This document shows, in pieces, positions 25,938-33,446 of a DNA stretch of 64,000 bases. Source of the DNA: Actinoallomurus purpureus (GTDB lineage Bacteria > Actinomycetota > Actinomycetes > Streptosporangiales > Streptosporangiaceae); the NCBI RefSeq assembly GCF_024055795.1, contig NZ_JAMXMY010000001.1, positions 930,001-994,000 of the forward strand, given 5' to 3'. The position numbers were made by a program, and so were the translations under genes. The first letter of the stretch is position 1. Each line of letters opens with the position of its first letter. The notes beneath the pieces were generated by a model. The model was given only the letters and a program-made list of their open reading frames with translations. It ran no database searches and had not been told where the DNA came from.

Positions 25938-27850
25938 CGGTCCATATCGCGATTCAGCTCGGCGGCGTAGGCACGGATGAGGTCATGGGACCAGAACCTG
26001 TCGCGGCCCGAAGCGGTGACGAGCCGGGTGCGCACCAGCTCGCCGGCGGCGTCACGGGCCGCACTCGGTGATACGCCGGCGAGGCCGGCCATCGCCTCGA
26101 TGGTGATGTCCGGTCCGGTGTGCAGGGGCAGCAGCCGGAAGATCCTCGCCGCCTCCGCGCTCAGCATTCGGTACGACCAGGAGAACACGCTTCGTACGTC
26201 GTTTTCGAGGTTGTCGTCGCTGAAGCCGTCGAGGCTCTCCGAAGAGTCGCGGAGTTCGGCCGCCACCCGCGACAGCGGGTATTCGGGGTGGCTGACCGCT
26301 CGCGTGGCCACGATCGCCAAGGCGAGCGGCAGCCGGCCGCACCGCTCGATGATCTGCTTGACCGCGTCGATCTCTCCGGCGGTGCGCGACTCCCCGATCC
26401 GCTTCGCGAAGTACGAGAGTGCTTCTCGCGGAGACGGCACCTCCAGCGTGAGCAAGGACGCCCCGTTGGCGGCGGCGAGGCCGGTCAGCCGGCTGCGGCT
26501 CGTCACCACGACCATGCAGTCCGGCGTTCCAGGCAACAACGGCCGTACCTGTTCCATGTCGCGCGCGTTGTCGAGGACGACGAGCACCCGGCGTCCGGCG
26601 AGGACGCTCCGGTACAGCGCGGAGCGCATGTCCGTGGACGCGGGGATGTGCTGCGGGGAGACGCCGAGCGCGTCCAGGAAACCGTGGAGCACGTCGTTCG
26701 AGTCCGAAGTAACGCAAGCGGGGCCGAATCCGCGCAGGTCCGCGTAGAGCTGCCCGTCGGGGAACTCCGCGGCGACCCGGTGCGCCACGTGTAGGGCCAG
26801 GGCGGTCTTGCCGATACCGGGAATACCGTCGATCGCCAGCACGCGCAGGGTTCCGCGGTGTTCCCGGGGAAGGCCCGTTTCAAGGGCCTTCGCGCGTCCG
26901 GTGAAGTACGGCAGGTCGGGAGGAAGCTGGGCTGGCCTGATCAGGGGCACCGGCCGCGTGCCGTACGGGGTCGCGGCCCCTACCGGCCGGGCGGATCCGG
27001 AGCAGTCCGTACGTTCTGCCGGGTCGTCCCGGGCGGCCTGCTGACGCAGGACCTTGTCGTACGCGGCGCGCAACTCCGCGCTGGGATCGACGCCGAGCTC
27101 GTCCGCCAGCCGCAGTCGTATCTCCTGGTACAGCGCCACCGCCTCCGCCTGCTTGCCTTCGGCGGCGAGCACGAGCAGGTGTTTCGCCTGCAGTGCCTCG
27201 TCCAGGGGGTTGCGTCCGGCGGCTTGGCGGAGGGCCGGCAGCACGTCTTTCGCGCGCCCGCATCGCAGGGCGCTCTCAGCCGCCTCGCAGACCACCGAGG
27301 AGTACTCGTGTTCGAGCATCACGAAGGCCGGGTGCGTGCTCGAGGCGGGTTCCAAACCCTCTGCGCACCGCCCCTGCCACAGGCCCAGCGCGGTGATCAA
27401 CAGCCTCAGGGCCGCTGCCGGCTCGTCGGCTTTGACCGCGCGGCGGGCTTCTTCCACCTGCTTGCGGAAGTCGAGAAGATCGAGGGAGTCCGCGTCGACC
27501 TGAAGCAGGTAACCGCCGCCCTGCCGGATCAGCCACCGCCCGGGGGACCGGGACCGCAGGCACGGCTCGAGAAGACGGCGCAGCACGCCGACGTACCGAT
27601 GCACCGCGTTGGCCGCACTGGCCGGTGGCCTGCCGTCCCAGAGCAGGTCGACGAATTCTCCCATGCTGACCGGCCGTCCGGCCCGGGCGAGCAGGATGGC
27701 CAGGATGAGGCGTTGCTGCTTCGGCCCGAGCGGCAGCTCGCTACCGGCGCGCCAGGCCCGTACCGGCCCCAGCACGGAGAACCGGACGGTTTCGTTCGCA
27801 GATTCGCGCTGCGCCGTCGCCGACGATGCCCGTTCCGCGGGGACCGTCAT
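25847..27850 (-). CDS. SARP-family activator with BTAD and NB-ARC domains
   Basis: The 667-residue product has an OmpR-type winged helix (about 20-115), a bacterial transcriptional activation domain with helical repeats (about 120-265), and an NB-ARC NTPase. The NTPase shows GIPGIGKTAL (Walker A), V-L-V-V-L-D-N-A-R (Walker B), V-V-T-S-R-S-R (sensor) and G-R-L-P-L-A-L. It lacks the long TPR tail of full AfsR. The ATG at 27850 overlaps the stop of the upstream MEKHLA gene (ATGA), so translation is coupled. SARPs bind direct heptamer repeats at 11-bp spacing, and such an array lies at 19727-19755. Control of the adjacent T7SS island is therefore a testable inference. The last about 30 codons are antisense to the beta-helix AAA+ gene. 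Confidence 0.88.
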   Translation of the reverse strand: MTVPAERASSATAQRESANETVRFSVLGPVRAWRAGSELPLGPKQQRLILAILLARAGRPVSMGEFVDLLWDGRPPASAANAVHRYVGVLRRLLEPCLRSRSPGRWLIRQGGGYLLQVDADSLDLLDFRKQVEEARRAVKADEPAAALRLLITALGLWQGRCAEGLEPASSTHPAFVMLEHEYSSVVCEAAESALRCGRAKDVLPALRQAAGRNPLDEALQAKHLLVLAAEGKQAEAVALYQEIRLRLADELGVDPSAELRAAYDKVLRQQAARDDPAERTDCSGSARPVGAATPYGTRPVPLIRPAQLPPDLPYFTGRAKALETGLPREHRGTLRVLAIDGIPGIGKTALALHVAHRVAAEFPDGQLYADLRGFGPACVTSDSNDVLHGFLDALGVSPQHIPASTDMRSALYRSVLAGRRVLVVLDNARDMEQVRPLLPGTPDCMVVVTSRSRLTGLAAANGASLLTLEVPSPREALSYFAKRIGESRTAGEIDAVKQIIERCGRLPLALAIVATRAVSHPEYPLSRVAAELRDSSESLDGFSDDNLENDVRSVFSWSYRMLSAEAARIFRLLPLHTGPDITIEAMAGLAGVSPSAARDAAGELVRTRLVTASGRDRFWSHDLIRAYAAELNRDMDRHTWSSGRSSGRTSVRSDVVASGISATRSA

Positions 27851-28320
27851 GCGCTTGGTTCGGTCCAGGTTGGGACCACCGCGGCCTGACCATGACGAAC
27901 GCCGTCCGCGTCCACCAGATTCCACATGGTGACGTCCTCGATCCAGAAACGACGACCGGACTTCGCGACACGCAGGCCCCGGTAACCGGTCACATGGCCG
28001 CTGTCGCTCGTGGCCTGAAGCAACGCGTTCCGGTCGGTCTGGTCGGCAGATGCCGCCGACAGCCAGGATGGCATGCCGACGAACTCCTCCCAGGAATAGC
28101 CGAAGCGCTGCTGGGCCGTCCGGTTGGCATAGGTGTAGCGCGGATCGGCACCGCCATCGTGGGCCAGCAGCCCGAACGGCGCCGACGTGTACAGCCACTC
28201 GGCGGCCTCCTGCGGCGTGGACCGGGCGACTTCGGACAAGTGCCTGCCGGTGAACCTGTGGTAGCTGGACTCGAGCAGGTCGGCGAACCACGGATCCAAT
28301 GGTGTCGATGCCACAATCAC
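27847..28320 (-). CDS. MEKHLA domain (PAS-like) protein
   Basis: The 157-residue product matches the MEKHLA domain along nearly its whole length: S-S-Y-x-R-x-T-G-R near the start, D-P-x-Y-x-Y-A-N, M-P-S-x-L-S-A, G-Y-R-G-L-R-V, S-G-R-R-F-x-I, M-W-N-L, and a terminal G-Q-A-A-V. The fold is PAS-like, so ligand sensing is plausible but the ligand is unknown. Translation starts at GTG 28320. The 3' ATGA overlap with the SARP gene suggests the pair forms one sensor-activator unit. Confidence 0.82.
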   Translation of the reverse strand: MIVASTPLDPWFADLLESSYHRFTGRHLSEVARSTPQEAAEWLYTSAPFGLLAHDGGADPRYTYANRTAQQRFGYSWEEFVGMPSWLSAASADQTDRNALLQATSDSGHVTGYRGLRVAKSGRRFWIEDVTMWNLVDADGVRHGQAAVVPTWTEPSA

Positions 28321-28520
28321 ACACTATTTCACATCTTGTCCGGAAGACGACGCGCTACCTACGTGGACCGGGCGGCAGGCCGCACGGTCGGCGCGAGCGG
28401 CCCGAAGCCGACATATCACCAGGCAAGGGGCACCGATCGCCGCACCCCATCGGAGTCCCGCCCTCCTGCAACGCCCGTTCTCACACTGTTCGCTTGTAAG
28501 GTTGGATCGCACACGCCAGA

Positions 28521-28535
28521 AACACACTTTGTGTT
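28521..28535. promoter_or_regulatory. Inverted repeat AACACA-CTT-TGTGTT in divergent promoter region
   Basis: Six-base arms around a 3-bp spacer lie in the gap (28321-28616) between the MEKHLA/SARP pair and the secreted cupin gene, 82 bp before the cupin start. It may be an operator for either direction. No other structure was recognised in this gap. Confidence 0.4.
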
Positions 28536-28616
28536 GTATTCAAGGCAGCACACACCGCGTCGCGCCGCCATACAGCCGGCGACGTGAGCGCACCCCCGAA
28601 AAAAGAAGGGCACATC

Positions 28617-29048
28617 ATGCGTTTTAGGTCCCTGGTCGTCAGCGCCGCCGCACTCGCCTGCATGTCGCTCACCGCCGGAGTCGCTCACGCCACTCCGCCC
28701 GGTCCCGGGATCACCGGCAAGATCATCGCTCAGACCACCGACGGCGGTAAGGACTACATCCTCCGAGAGATCACCATTCCGGGGGGTCAGGCCACCGGCT
28801 GGCACTACCACGACGGCACTCTGCTCGCGTACGTCAAGAAGGGAACCCTGAGCCACTTCGACGCGACCTGCAAGTCGGATGGGGTGTACCGGTCCGGGAG
28901 CACTTTGACGGAGCCGTCAGGCGCCAACCACGTCCACATCGGTCGCAACCTGGGTTCCACCGACGTCGTGCTGGACGTCCTCTACATACTGCCTCACGGC
29001 GCGCCCCTGTCCGAGGACGCTCCTAACCCCGGCTGCGACTTCCAGTGA
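28617..29048 (+). CDS. Secreted single-domain cupin
   Basis: The ATG at 28617 has an AAGAAGG ribosome site 8 bp upstream. A cleavable signal peptide covers about residues 1-25 (basic start, hydrophobic core, A-H-A end). The remaining about 118 residues form one small cupin barrel. Cupin motif 1 is visible as G-W-H-Y-H-D-G with two metal-type histidines; motif 2 is weaker (G-A-N-H-V-H). Two conserved cysteines could form a disulfide outside the cell. The substrate cannot be told. A strong terminator hairpin follows 68 bp downstream, so it is probably monocistronic. Confidence 0.8.
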   Translation: MRFRSLVVSAAALACMSLTAGVAHATPPGPGITGKIIAQTTDGGKDYILREITIPGGQATGWHYHDGTLLAYVKKGTLSHFDATCKSDGVYRSGSTLTEPSGANHVHIGRNLGSTDVVLDVLYILPHGAPLSEDAPNPGCDFQ

Positions 29049-29115
29049 CCGGTGTCATCGGCGCTCACGTGGACCGTTAAGTGACCCGCGCCCGACCGTT
29101 CTGCGGCTGAACGCC

Positions 29116-29161
29116 GCGAACCGGCTTCGCCATCCCTTCGGCGAGGGCGAAGCCGGTTCGC
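29116..29161 (+). terminator. Strong terminator hairpin after the cupin gene
   Basis: A perfect 16-bp inverted repeat (GCGAACCGGCTTCGCC at 29116-29131 and its complement at 29146-29161) encloses a 14-nt loop. There is no T-tract, as is usual in high-GC actinomycetes. The rest of the 29049-29351 gap holds nothing else I can support. Confidence 0.75.
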
Positions 29162-29351
29162 AAGTCGGGCGTGAAGTTCTCGGACGGGAAGTGTCACAAC
29201 CGCCGCTGCTGTCTGGTCGTTTCCGGTGACGGGCCTTCCACCTCCGCCGGCCGCGCACGAGTTCTCGGTCTGACCTCTCCTCGGCGCGCGCACACCGCCC
29301 GATCCCCCAGTTCCGGCGGACGCTCCGGCCGACCACGAAGAAGGACGCACG

Positions 29352-29564
29352 ATGCTCCGAGACACCGACGACCACTCCAGCCTCGCAGCGGCCATCATGT
29401 CGTTGAGCGCTGAAGCCGCCCTCCTGAAGGATCGCGTCCAGTTGCTACAGCAAGAACTCGAGCATGTCGACACCCGCATAGCCTCAGTGTCAAACTCACT
29501 GCGCGAACTGAGCCGGTCGGTCGAAGACGAGAGCATCCATGGCGAATTTGCACAGAACGGTTGA
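29352..29564 (+). CDS. Small coiled-coil protein, 70 residues
   Basis: The ATG follows a GAAGAAGGA ribosome site by about 6 bp. The short product is helical with heptad-like leucines over about residues 15-55 (E-A-A-L-L-K-D-R-V-Q-L-L). It resembles the N-terminal coiled coil of the next gene but lacks its linker and C-terminal domain, so it may be a truncated paralogue. Function unknown. Confidence 0.6.
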   Translation: MLRDTDDHSSLAAAIMSLSAEAALLKDRVQLLQQELEHVDTRIASVSNSLRELSRSVEDESIHGEFAQNG

Positions 29565-29783
29565 GCACCGTGCGGCGGTCGCGATCCGCGAGAACCCAGC
29601 GGACGATCACCACAGATCAGCCCCCAACCCCGGCAGCCCGCGCGCTGAGCGCACGGCCTGACACCGTGTTCCCCGCACTCTCGCGCAACAGTTGCTTCGC
29701 CAGGGGCGGATTGGTCACACGATCCACATGTTCAGGGCCGCGACAGTATAGCCTGTATCCCGAGCAGGATGTGAGAGGGGCAC

Positions 29784-30320
29784 ATGGCCTTCGTAGCGCA
29801 CACGGCGCAGAACATTGAGAGCACCGCGGAGAACCTCCAGGAGGAACTGCGTCGCCTCCAGGCCCAGAAGCAGGCCCTGGAGAGGGAACTGGCAGCGGTC
29901 GTCGCTCACCTCGGCTCGGTGCAGAAGACCCTTGACGCGCTGCAGGAGCTGATGCTCACCGTGCCACCCGCCGGCCCCACGACCACCGCCGGGGACCGGA
30001 TGGGAGAGCAGCAGCCGACAGCACCCACTCCCGAACCCGGACAAGAAGACACCGGCTCCGCCGGTTCTGAACCACCGCCACGGCCCACCCGAGGCGACCC
30101 CTCCACGCCGGGAGCGTACGGCCAACTCACCGAACAAATCTTGAGCTACTTCGCGACCATCGGCGATACCAACGTCCGCGCGCGGGACGTCGCCGCCGCT
30201 CTGGGACGTGACACCGACGCTGGAAGCATCAACGCAGTTCGTAGCACACTCGACCGTCTTGCCAGCGGCTCCCGTATCAAGCGCACCGGGCGCGGGCTCT
30301 ACTGCGCCAACCTTTCGTAA
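29784..30320 (+). CDS. Coiled-coil protein with C-terminal winged-helix-like domain
   Basis: The 178-residue product has an N-terminal coiled coil (about 10-60), a Pro/Thr/Gly-rich linker (about 62-110), and a compact helical C-terminus (about 112-178). That end contains R-A-R-D-V-A-A-A-L-G-R, R-S-T-L-D-R-L and G-R-G-L-Y, typical of a winged-helix DNA-binding domain. GAGAGG lies 6 bp before the ATG. A promoter-like TATAGC is seen near 29748. It may be a small DNA-binding regulator that dimerises through the coil; the neighbouring 70-residue coil could be its partner. Function inferred only. Confidence 0.7.
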   Translation: MAFVAHTAQNIESTAENLQEELRRLQAQKQALERELAAVVAHLGSVQKTLDALQELMLTVPPAGPTTTAGDRMGEQQPTAPTPEPGQEDTGSAGSEPPPRPTRGDPSTPGAYGQLTEQILSYFATIGDTNVRARDVAAALGRDTDAGSINAVRSTLDRLASGSRIKRTGRGLYCANLS

Positions 30321-30407
30321 CGCTCGCGCACGATACCGTGCCGGCCCGGTGGCGCGACCTCGGTAGGCTGGGCCGACCAGCAACGGACGGCGTCGGGCGG
30401 GCGGTGT

Positions 30408-31352
30408 ATGCGGGCGGCAAAGCCGGGAACGGACAGCGGGCTCGACCAGGCCGCCTCTGTTTTCCTGAAGTTGCGTCCGCACCTGTTCGGCATCGCCTAC
30501 CGCATGCTCGGGAGCGTGGCGGAGGCCGAGGACATCCTCCAGGAGGTCTGGCTGCGCTGGCAGAAGACCGACCGCACCGTCGTGCTCGACCCTCCGGCCT
30601 TCCTCGCGCGGACCACCACCCGTTTGGCCATCAACGTCTCCCAGTCCGCCAGGGCGCGACGCGAGACCTACGTCGGGCCCTGGCTGCCCGACCCCGTTGA
30701 CACCAGCGTCGATCCCGCGGTGGGGGCCGAACGCGGGGAGGCACTGGAGCTCGCCGTCCTGCTCCTGCTGGAAAAACTCAGCCCCACCGAACGCGCTGCG
30801 TACATCCTCCGTGAGGCGTTCGACTACCCGTACGGCGATATCGCGGACATCCTCCAGCTCAGCGCCGTCAACACCCGCCAGATCGTCAGCCGCGCCCGCA
30901 AACGCCTGTCCGCCGAGCGGCGCGAACCTGTCGACCCGGCCGAGCACCGGCGGCTCTTGGAGGCGTTCCTCGCCGCCGCCCGGGCAGGCGACGTCGCCGC
31001 CCTCGAGAACCTCTTCGCCGCGGACGCCATCAGCTACACCGACGGCGGCGGTATCAGGGGGGCCGCGAGGATCCCCGTGGCCGGCCACACCCGCGTGGCG
31101 AAGTTCATCGTCGCCTTCGGGCCACGCGTTTGGCCGGGCGCGGAGCTGGCATGGGTGGAGGCGAACGGAAGCCCCGGCGTTCTGGTCTCCCGCGACGGCA
31201 CGGACGTCGCACTGCTGACCATCGAGGCTCTACCGCAGGGCATCCACACGCTCCGGTGGGTGATGAACCCGGTGAAGCTCGAAGCGTTCGGACGCTCGCG
31301 TGGACGCGCAGGTGCCCGCGATGTCACATCAGAGGGATCTACCCGGTCGTAA
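30408..31352 (+). CDS. sigJ: ECF41-type RNA polymerase sigma factor (SigJ-like)
   Basis: The 314-residue product has sigma region 2 (L-R-P-x-L-F-G-I-A-Y-R-M-L-G..D-I-L-Q-E-V), region 4 (Y-P-Y-G-D-I-A-D-I-L-Q-L-S), and a C-terminal SnoaL/NTF2-like extension of about 110 residues. ECF41 hallmarks are present: the linker Y-V-G-P-W-L-P-D-P, a D-G-G-G loop (followed by I rather than the usual R), and N-P-V-K-L near the end. In this family the extension is a built-in regulator instead of an anti-sigma factor. The usual partner, a carboxymuconolactone decarboxylase, oxidoreductase or epimerase gene, is not adjacent. The start is uncertain because no clear ribosome site is seen. Confidence 0.85.
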   Translation: MRAAKPGTDSGLDQAASVFLKLRPHLFGIAYRMLGSVAEAEDILQEVWLRWQKTDRTVVLDPPAFLARTTTRLAINVSQSARARRETYVGPWLPDPVDTSVDPAVGAERGEALELAVLLLLEKLSPTERAAYILREAFDYPYGDIADILQLSAVNTRQIVSRARKRLSAERREPVDPAEHRRLLEAFLAAARAGDVAALENLFAADAISYTDGGGIRGAARIPVAGHTRVAKFIVAFGPRVWPGAELAWVEANGSPGVLVSRDGTDVALLTIEALPQGIHTLRWVMNPVKLEAFGRSRGRAGARDVTSEGSTRS

Positions 31353-31807
31353 CCGATGGACGGCCGCAGTGGCCGCCATGCAGTGCCGGCCGGGCCGAAG
31401 GCGCCGAGCAGGCCTACCGTCATCGTCCAGTGCCAACGGCCCACCCGAGGGCAGATTGAGCTCCCGACCTGGCGCGCCGAGAACCGAAGGGACAACCGCA
31501 GCGACAGCGCCGGTGTGAAGATGATCGACACGAGCGGCACCGCGTCGGAGCCCTTGACGACGAGATGGCCAGGCGTCTCCCGCACGCGACAGAGCGAACT
31601 GGAGTTCGCCGCTACGGAGCGTTACATCGATGATGTAACCGTTACGCGTTACACCCCGAAGCAGGCCGACTGACCCCGAACGATCCGGAGTACTCCGCAC
31701 CCCTACCCTGGCACGCGCTGATGGACTGTTTCCGCTGCTCAGCCGACGGAAGCCGGGATGGCCTCGGGAAACTCCGAGTCTTCGTAGGGTTGGATCCAGG
31801 CCAAGGC
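31353..31807. other. Gene-poor stretch after the sigma factor
   Basis: Several overlapping ORFs of 100-180 codons exist on both strands (for example 31356-31673 plus and 31329-31700 minus). None shows a recognisable family, a good ribosome site or clear superiority over the others. A minus-strand reading from 31585 has high GC at third positions for about 45 codons but then overlaps sigJ antisense. This may be a gene remnant. The palindrome at 31621-31639 is the one clear element. Confidence 0.4.
31621..31639. promoter_or_regulatory. Perfect 19-bp palindrome with clustered GTTAC half-sites
   Basis: GTTACATC-GAT-GATGTAAC is a perfect inverted repeat. It is followed at once by C-GTTAC-GC-GTTAC, giving four GTTAC/GTAAC half-sites in 32 bp. 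Size and half-site look like a TetR-family operator, but no TetR gene is next to it in this window. Confidence 0.5.
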
Positions 31808-31834
31808 GGGAATCTTGTCTCGGTATCCAGCGTT
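31808..31834 (+). promoter_or_regulatory. SigR/SigH-type stress promoter for rbpA
   Basis: GGGAAT (31808-31813), an 18-bp spacer and GTT (31832-31834) match the actinobacterial SigR (SigH) consensus GGGAAT-N18-GTT exactly. It lies about 40 bp before the rbpA start. rbpA is a known SigR target in Streptomyces, so thiol-stress induction is expected here. Confidence 0.75.
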
Positions 31835-31875
31835 CACGTTAGTACGAACGCAAGCCGTCTGGGAGGCACGTCACG

Positions 31876-32220
31876 ATGGCCGAGCGCGCACTTCGCGGCA
31901 CCCGACTCGGAGCCACGAGCTACGAGAACGATCGAAACACCGACCTGGCCCCTCGTCAGGAGGTCATGTACGACTGCCCGAAGGGCCACCGGTTCACCGT
32001 CATCCTGGCCGCGGAGGCCGAGGTGCCGATGACCTGGGAGTGCCGGAGCTGCGGCGCCACCGCCCTGATGGTCAACGGTGAGATGCCCCAGTCCAAGAAG
32101 GGGAAACCCCCCCGCACGCACTGGGACATGCTCATGGAGCGCCGCACGATCGAAGACCTTGAGGAGGTCCTGGCCGAGCGATTGGCCGTGCTGCGCGCCC
32201 AGCGCAGAAGGACCGCGTAA
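31876..32220 (+). CDS. rbpA: RNA polymerase-binding protein RbpA
   Basis: The 114-residue product is a full-length RbpA: a flexible N-terminus (M-A-E-R-A-L-R-G-T-R-L-G), a core with the conserved Y-D-C-P-K-G-H and C-R-S-C-G zinc-site cysteines, a basic linker (K-K-G-K-P-P-R-T-H-W-D-M-L), and a sigma-interaction helix (R-R-T-I-E-D-L-E-E-V-L). It binds RNA polymerase with the principal sigma factor and stabilises open complexes. GGGAGG lies about 10 bp before the ATG. A SigR-type promoter is just upstream and a strong bidirectional terminator follows. Confidence 0.97.
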   Translation: MAERALRGTRLGATSYENDRNTDLAPRQEVMYDCPKGHRFTVILAAEAEVPMTWECRSCGATALMVNGEMPQSKKGKPPRTHWDMLMERRTIEDLEEVLAERLAVLRAQRRRTA

Positions 32221-32236
32221 CCGAACGCCGAACGCA

Positions 32237-32276
32237 CACGGGCCGTGCCGTCAGCCCCTCGACGGCACGGCCCGTG
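32237..32276. terminator. Bidirectional terminator between rbpA and fxsA
   Basis: A perfect 16-bp stem (CACGGGCCGTGCCGTC at 32237-32252 with its complement at 32261-32276) and an 8-nt loop lie between two convergent genes. Confidence 0.85.
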
Positions 32277-32281
32277 CGTGT

Positions 32282-32788
32282 TCAGCGCCGGTCGCCCTCC
32301 CTGTCGTCCTCGACGACCTCTCCGCGCACGACCCGCGGCCCCGGATCCGGCTCCGGCCCGGGACCCGGCCCGTACACACCGCCCAGGTCCCCGAACCGCA
32401 GCCCGCTCCGCCGTCGCGCCGTCGAGACCCGCCGCGCGATGAGCCGCGACAGCAGTCGGCGTACGAGCGGCCGCGTGAACGGCAGCACGAACAGGAACCC
32501 GAAGAAGTCCGTCACGAAGCCGGGCGTCAGCAGCAGCACACCGCCGACCAGCACCAGCCCGGCGTCGGCGAGCTCCCGGTCGGGCATTCCCCCGCCGCCG
32601 AAGGTCTCCTTCAGCGCCCGCCACGCCCGCCGGCCCTCATGCCGGACGATCCACGCCCCCAGGAGGCTCTCGGCCAGCAGCAGCGCCACCGTGGGCCAGC
32701 CGCCGATCAGCTCGCCCACCTGGATGATGACGTAGATCTCCAGGACGGGCAGCAGGAGGAACGCGAGGAACAGCACCACAGGGAGCAT
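32282..32788 (-). CDS. fxsA: FxsA family cytoplasmic membrane protein
   Basis: The 168-residue product has the FxsA plan: an N-terminal hydrophobic pair (about 1-45) with the P-V-L-E-I-Y-V-I-I-Q-V-G signature, an amphipathic segment (G-A-W-I-V-R-x-E-G), a third helix (L-V-L-V-G-G-V-L-L-L-T-P-G-F-V-T-D) with the typical L-x-P-G-F-x-T-D motif, then a basic and acidic tail. The start at 32788 is chosen because the family begins at M-L-P-V-V-L; an upstream extension in the same frame has no support. In E. coli FxsA relieves phage T7 exclusion; its housekeeping role is unclear. Confidence 0.9.
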   Translation of the reverse strand: MLPVVLFLAFLLLPVLEIYVIIQVGELIGGWPTVALLLAESLLGAWIVRHEGRRAWRALKETFGGGGMPDRELADAGLVLVGGVLLLTPGFVTDFFGFLFVLPFTRPLVRRLLSRLIARRVSTARRRSGLRFGDLGGVYGPGPGPEPDPGPRVVRGEVVEDDREGDRR

Positions 32789-33123
32789 GTCTCCATTGTG
32801 GCGTGCCCGACGGGGCGTTGACCGACGTGGACGAGGGACGTGTTCGCCGCGTTGAGAGTTCCCGGTTCGCTGCGGGCGGACACGCCCGCGCTCGGGCCGC
32901 GTTTCGTCGCGATTCGCCTTCGGCGCTCTGCTCGAGGCGCCGGCCGGCGCCGGCACCCCGGTGGCGATCACCGCGCTCATGCGGATCACGCACGGTGCCC
33001 GTCGCGCCGGGGCCCGTCCCGGCGGAGCAGTTGGCGGTGATTTGAACACCGCGCCGGCGTAGTGCCCCAGGCCCCGGGTACCGGTCCCTATCGAGGGAAC
33101 CGCAGGTCAACGGGGGGTTAACG
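32789..33123. other. Intergenic stretch without a supported gene
   Basis: This gap lies between two divergent genes, fxsA (minus) and the small membrane protein (plus). ORFs of about 70-80 codons exist here but none has a convincing start or family. Promoters for both neighbours must lie in it; I could not place them. Confidence 0.5.
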
Positions 33124-33408
33124 ATGTTGAGGCTCATGCGCCGTGCGGGCATCACGTCCGACATGATGTACATCGCCGGCTTCGGGTCCATCCTCGCGTC
33201 GGTCGGGACGTGGGCGCTGTCGATGCGAACCGAGAAGGCCGGGATGCACCGCGCCGACCACTGGGGGATCTTCGTCGGCGAGTGGGCGCCGACATTCTTC
33301 GCGGTCGGCGTCGCGCTCCGGATGGAAGAGGAGTACGGCGAGGAGATGCCCGGCGAGAGGGCCGAGCGGATGAAGCGGCGCGCCCGGGAGGCGATGCCGG
33401 TCGGCTGA
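33124..33408 (+). CDS. Small membrane protein of unknown function
   Basis: The 94-residue product has two hydrophobic helices (about 14-34 and 48-66) and a charged C-terminal tail rich in Glu and Arg. The ATG follows a G-rich stretch that may act as a weak ribosome site. The DNA ligase gene begins about 40 bp downstream on the same strand, so co-transcription is likely, but no functional link is evident. Confidence 0.7.
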   Translation: MLRLMRRAGITSDMMYIAGFGSILASVGTWALSMRTEKAGMHRADHWGIFVGEWAPTFFAVGVALRMEEEYGEEMPGERAERMKRRAREAMPVG

Positions 33409-33446
33409 CCCGCGCGTACGCCCGGAGAAGATCACCGGAGTCCCGG

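Noticed and set aside
27851-28324. N-terminal extension of the SARP frame to 28324
   Set aside because: It would overlap the whole MEKHLA gene out of frame. The ATG at 27850, overlapping the MEKHLA stop, is the natural start.
31034-31585. 183-codon minus-strand ORF beside the GTTAC palindrome
   Set aside because: Tempting as a TetR-controlled gene because the palindrome lies 36 bp upstream, but half of it is antisense to sigJ and no family is recognisable.
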